A stretch of 15,792 nt of DNA, taken from positions 1 to 15,792 of the forward strand of contig CAZFER010000102.1 of NCBI GenBank assembly GCA_964517495.1. The letters run 5' to 3'. This DNA comes from CAZFER01 sp964517495 (lineage in GTDB: Bacteria > Hinthialibacterota > Hinthialibacteria > Hinthialibacterales > Hinthialibacteraceae). Position numbers and translations under genes: made by a program. Below are positions 14,635 through 15,792 of the stretch, in pieces. Position 1 is the first letter of the stretch. Every line of letters begins with the position of its first letter. The notes under the pieces were generated by a model. That model made no database searches. It worked only from the letters and a program-made list of their open reading frames with translations, and was not told the DNA's origin.

Positions 14635-15576
14635 TTAAGATTGACTTTCGGTTGAGGGTTGACCGGTGGTCTGTGGTTGTGCCTGCGGTTGAGGTTCTGT
14701 TTGCCCCTCTGGGGATTTCTCACCCGTATTTGTTTGTGGTGCCGCACTTGTTGTTTGTGGCTGCGGAGCTGCTTGAGGTTCTGGTTGAGGTGATGCTGTT
14801 TGTTCCGGTGTACTTGCAGGTGCCTCCGTTTGAGTTATTTGCGGAGCACGTTCCTGATCTTCACTTTGTTCCTCTTCACCTTCTGAAGCAGCCATACGGC
14901 CCTCAATTACAGATTCAGCAATCCGGCCGGAAATTAACCGAACCGCACGAATAGCATCATCATTGCCAGGAATAACATAATCAATATCATCCGGGTCGCA
15001 ATTGGTATCGACGATGGCAACAACCGGGATTTTCAATCGGTTGGCCTCTAAAACAGCGATATGTTCCTTTCGGGTATCGGTAATGAAAATGACGGAAGGC
15101 AATCCATCCATATTCTTTATTCCGCCAAGGTTTTTTTGCAGCTTATCGCGCTGTTTCATCATTTCGTTACGTTCTTTTTTCGTACGGCGGTGGGAGAGTT
15201 CCTCTTCATCCGCTAATTGTGCTTCCAAATCTTTGAGTTTGTTGATACTTTTGCGGATGGTATCGTAATTTGTCAACATACCACCGAGCCAGCGCTGGTT
15301 GACGTAAAACTGCTCACATCGTTTGGCTTCTTCTTTGACTGTATCCTGGGCCTGTTTTTTGGTACCCACAAATAAAACTGAACCGCCTTCGGCCGCAATG
15401 TCACGGACGAAACGGCAGGCTTCTTTGAGCAAGCGAACGGTTTTCTTTAAATCAATGATGTAAATGCCGTTTCTCTGCCCAAAAATGTACCTTTCCATTT
15501 TGGGGTTCCACCGCCGGGTTTGATGCCCAAAGTGGACTCCAGATTCCAGGAGTTGTTTCATGCTTACGTTTGACAA
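14635..15576 (-). CDS. rpsB: Ribosomal protein S2 with Pro/Gln/Thr-rich C-terminal tail
   Basis: Residues 1-229 are a complete S2 of the 30S subunit: SMKQLLESGVHFGHQTRRWNPKM (5-27), VLFVGTKKQAQD (67-78), QRWLGGMLTN (94-103), FITDTRKE (164-171) and IPVVAIVDTNCDP (183-195). Residues 230-313 form an extra acidic then Pro/Gln/Thr/Ala-rich low-complexity tail that most S2 proteins lack; it should be disordered and, from the known S2 position, exposed on the solvent side. The start is TTG at 15576: AAGGAG lies 8 nt upstream of it but 23 nt from the next ATG (15561), which makes the TTG the better choice. A promoter and folded leader lie upstream. It heads the rpsB-tsf-pyrH-frr operon. Confidence 0.97.
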   Translation of the reverse strand: MSNVSMKQLLESGVHFGHQTRRWNPKMERYIFGQRNGIYIIDLKKTVRLLKEACRFVRDIAAEGGSVLFVGTKKQAQDTVKEEAKRCEQFYVNQRWLGGMLTNYDTIRKSINKLKDLEAQLADEEELSHRRTKKERNEMMKQRDKLQKNLGGIKNMDGLPSVIFITDTRKEHIAVLEANRLKIPVVAIVDTNCDPDDIDYVIPGNDDAIRAVRLISGRIAESVIEGRMAASEGEEEQSEDQERAPQITQTEAPASTPEQTASPQPEPQAAPQPQTTSAAPQTNTGEKSPEGQTEPQPQAQPQTTGQPSTESQS

Positions 15577-15584
15577 GGGATAAA

Positions 15585-15590
15585 CTCCTT
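15585..15590 (-). promoter_or_regulatory. Shine-Dalgarno site that fixes the rpsB TTG start
   Basis: AAGGAG on the minus strand sits 8 nt before TTG 15576. The alternative ATG at 15561 would be 23 nt away, too far for normal initiation. Confidence 0.8.
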
Positions 15591-15593
15591 AAA

Positions 15594-15658
15594 TACCGCT
15601 TAGCGGTAAGATGCTCTTTGTATTAGACTTACGCACATAAGGCAATTCATGCAAAGAG
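15594..15658 (-). promoter_or_regulatory. Folded leader of the rpsB operon
   Basis: The predicted transcript begins near 15658 and opens directly with a 10-bp stem (15658-15649 with 15623-15614, one G-U pair) enclosing a 4-bp inner stem. It is followed by a 6-bp hairpin (TACCGC/GCGGTA, 15608-15594) just before the ribosome binding site. Autoregulation by S2 through leader RNA is known in other bacteria, so this is a candidate binding site; the link is inferred. Confidence 0.5.
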
Positions 15659-15664
15659 ATAAAT

Positions 15665-15693
15665 ATTATGCCTTTTTCTACTGATTTATTCAA
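15665..15693 (-). promoter_or_regulatory. Sigma70-type promoter of the rpsB operon
   Basis: On the minus strand -35 TTGAAT (15693-15688) and -10 CATAAT (15670-15665) are spaced by 17 bases. The predicted start near 15658 gives a leader of about 82 bases. Confidence 0.65.
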
Positions 15694-15747
15694 GGACTAT
15701 AGGGAAAAAGACGGAAATGCTCTCTTTACAACATTTGTCACCTTGGG

Positions 15748-15773
15748 GAGCATCGGCTTCCAGCCGGTGCCTC
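15748..15773. repeat. GC-rich palindromic element, REP-like
   Basis: GCATCGGCT (15750-15758) pairs with AGCCGGTGC (15762-15770) with one G-T wobble around a 3-base loop, and GA/TC extends the stem past a bulged base. No T-run follows. It lies upstream of the rpsB promoter and resembles a dispersed extragenic palindrome, but only one copy is visible and the window ends soon after. Confidence 0.5.
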
Positions 15774-15792
15774 TCAACCGCTCTGATATGCA

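Noticed and set aside
14652..14954. Plus-strand ORF opposite the S2 tail
   Set aside because: A product of the biased Pro/Gln codons on the other strand, with no start signal.

Overview
The window is chromosomal DNA from a bacterium, with tightly packed housekeeping and accessory genes and no sign of phage, plasmid or insertion sequence. The ribosomal block rpsB-tsf-pyrH-frr, a Tat-signal Gfo/Idh/MocA oxidoreductase, tatA, STAS proteins and a Cfa lipid enzyme point to a Gram-negative-type, probably uncultured lineage. The Tat-exported Gfo/Idh/MocA protein recalls Planctomycetota and related phyla, but I cannot place the phylum from the sequence alone. Shine-Dalgarno sites are clear for several genes and sigma70-like promoters can be read by eye.

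Left part (1-3600). A minus-strand pyruvoyl-dependent arginine decarboxylase is followed by a 440-base spacer with only a doubtful tiny ORF. Next come a plus-strand SprT-like zinc metalloprotein, two palindromic repeat elements, and a minus-strand set: tatA with its own promoter and terminator, then two translationally coupled STAS-domain proteins. Both STAS domains lack the canonical phospho-acceptor motif.

Middle part (3580-9480). A 701-residue fusion joins a WecG/TagA/CpsF glycosyltransferase to a WbaP/WcaJ-type phosphoglycosyl transferase, so the first two steps of a polyprenyl-linked glycan may sit on one chain. A small membrane protein and a stand-alone trpD follow. Convergent to trpD is an AT-rich NYN-domain nuclease with an inserted zinc ribbon. 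Behind it lie a consensus promoter (TTGACA-18-TATAAT), a leader of about 130 nt holding three consecutive stem-loops, and a G10 tract at the ribosome binding site. This is the most unusual locus in the window. A Tat-exported Gfo/Idh/MocA protein follows, with a strong terminator and a palindromic operator over its -35 box.

Right part (9650-15792). A single-domain response regulator is paired with a membrane protein that has a histone-H1-like Lys-rich N-terminal tail and TPR-like repeats. Then comes cfa, convergent with and only 3 bases from frr. The minus-strand operon rpsB-tsf-pyrH-frr closes the window. S2 starts at TTG, carries an 84-residue Pro/Gln/Thr-rich tail, and is preceded by a promoter and a folded leader. 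Another palindromic repeat element lies at the right edge.
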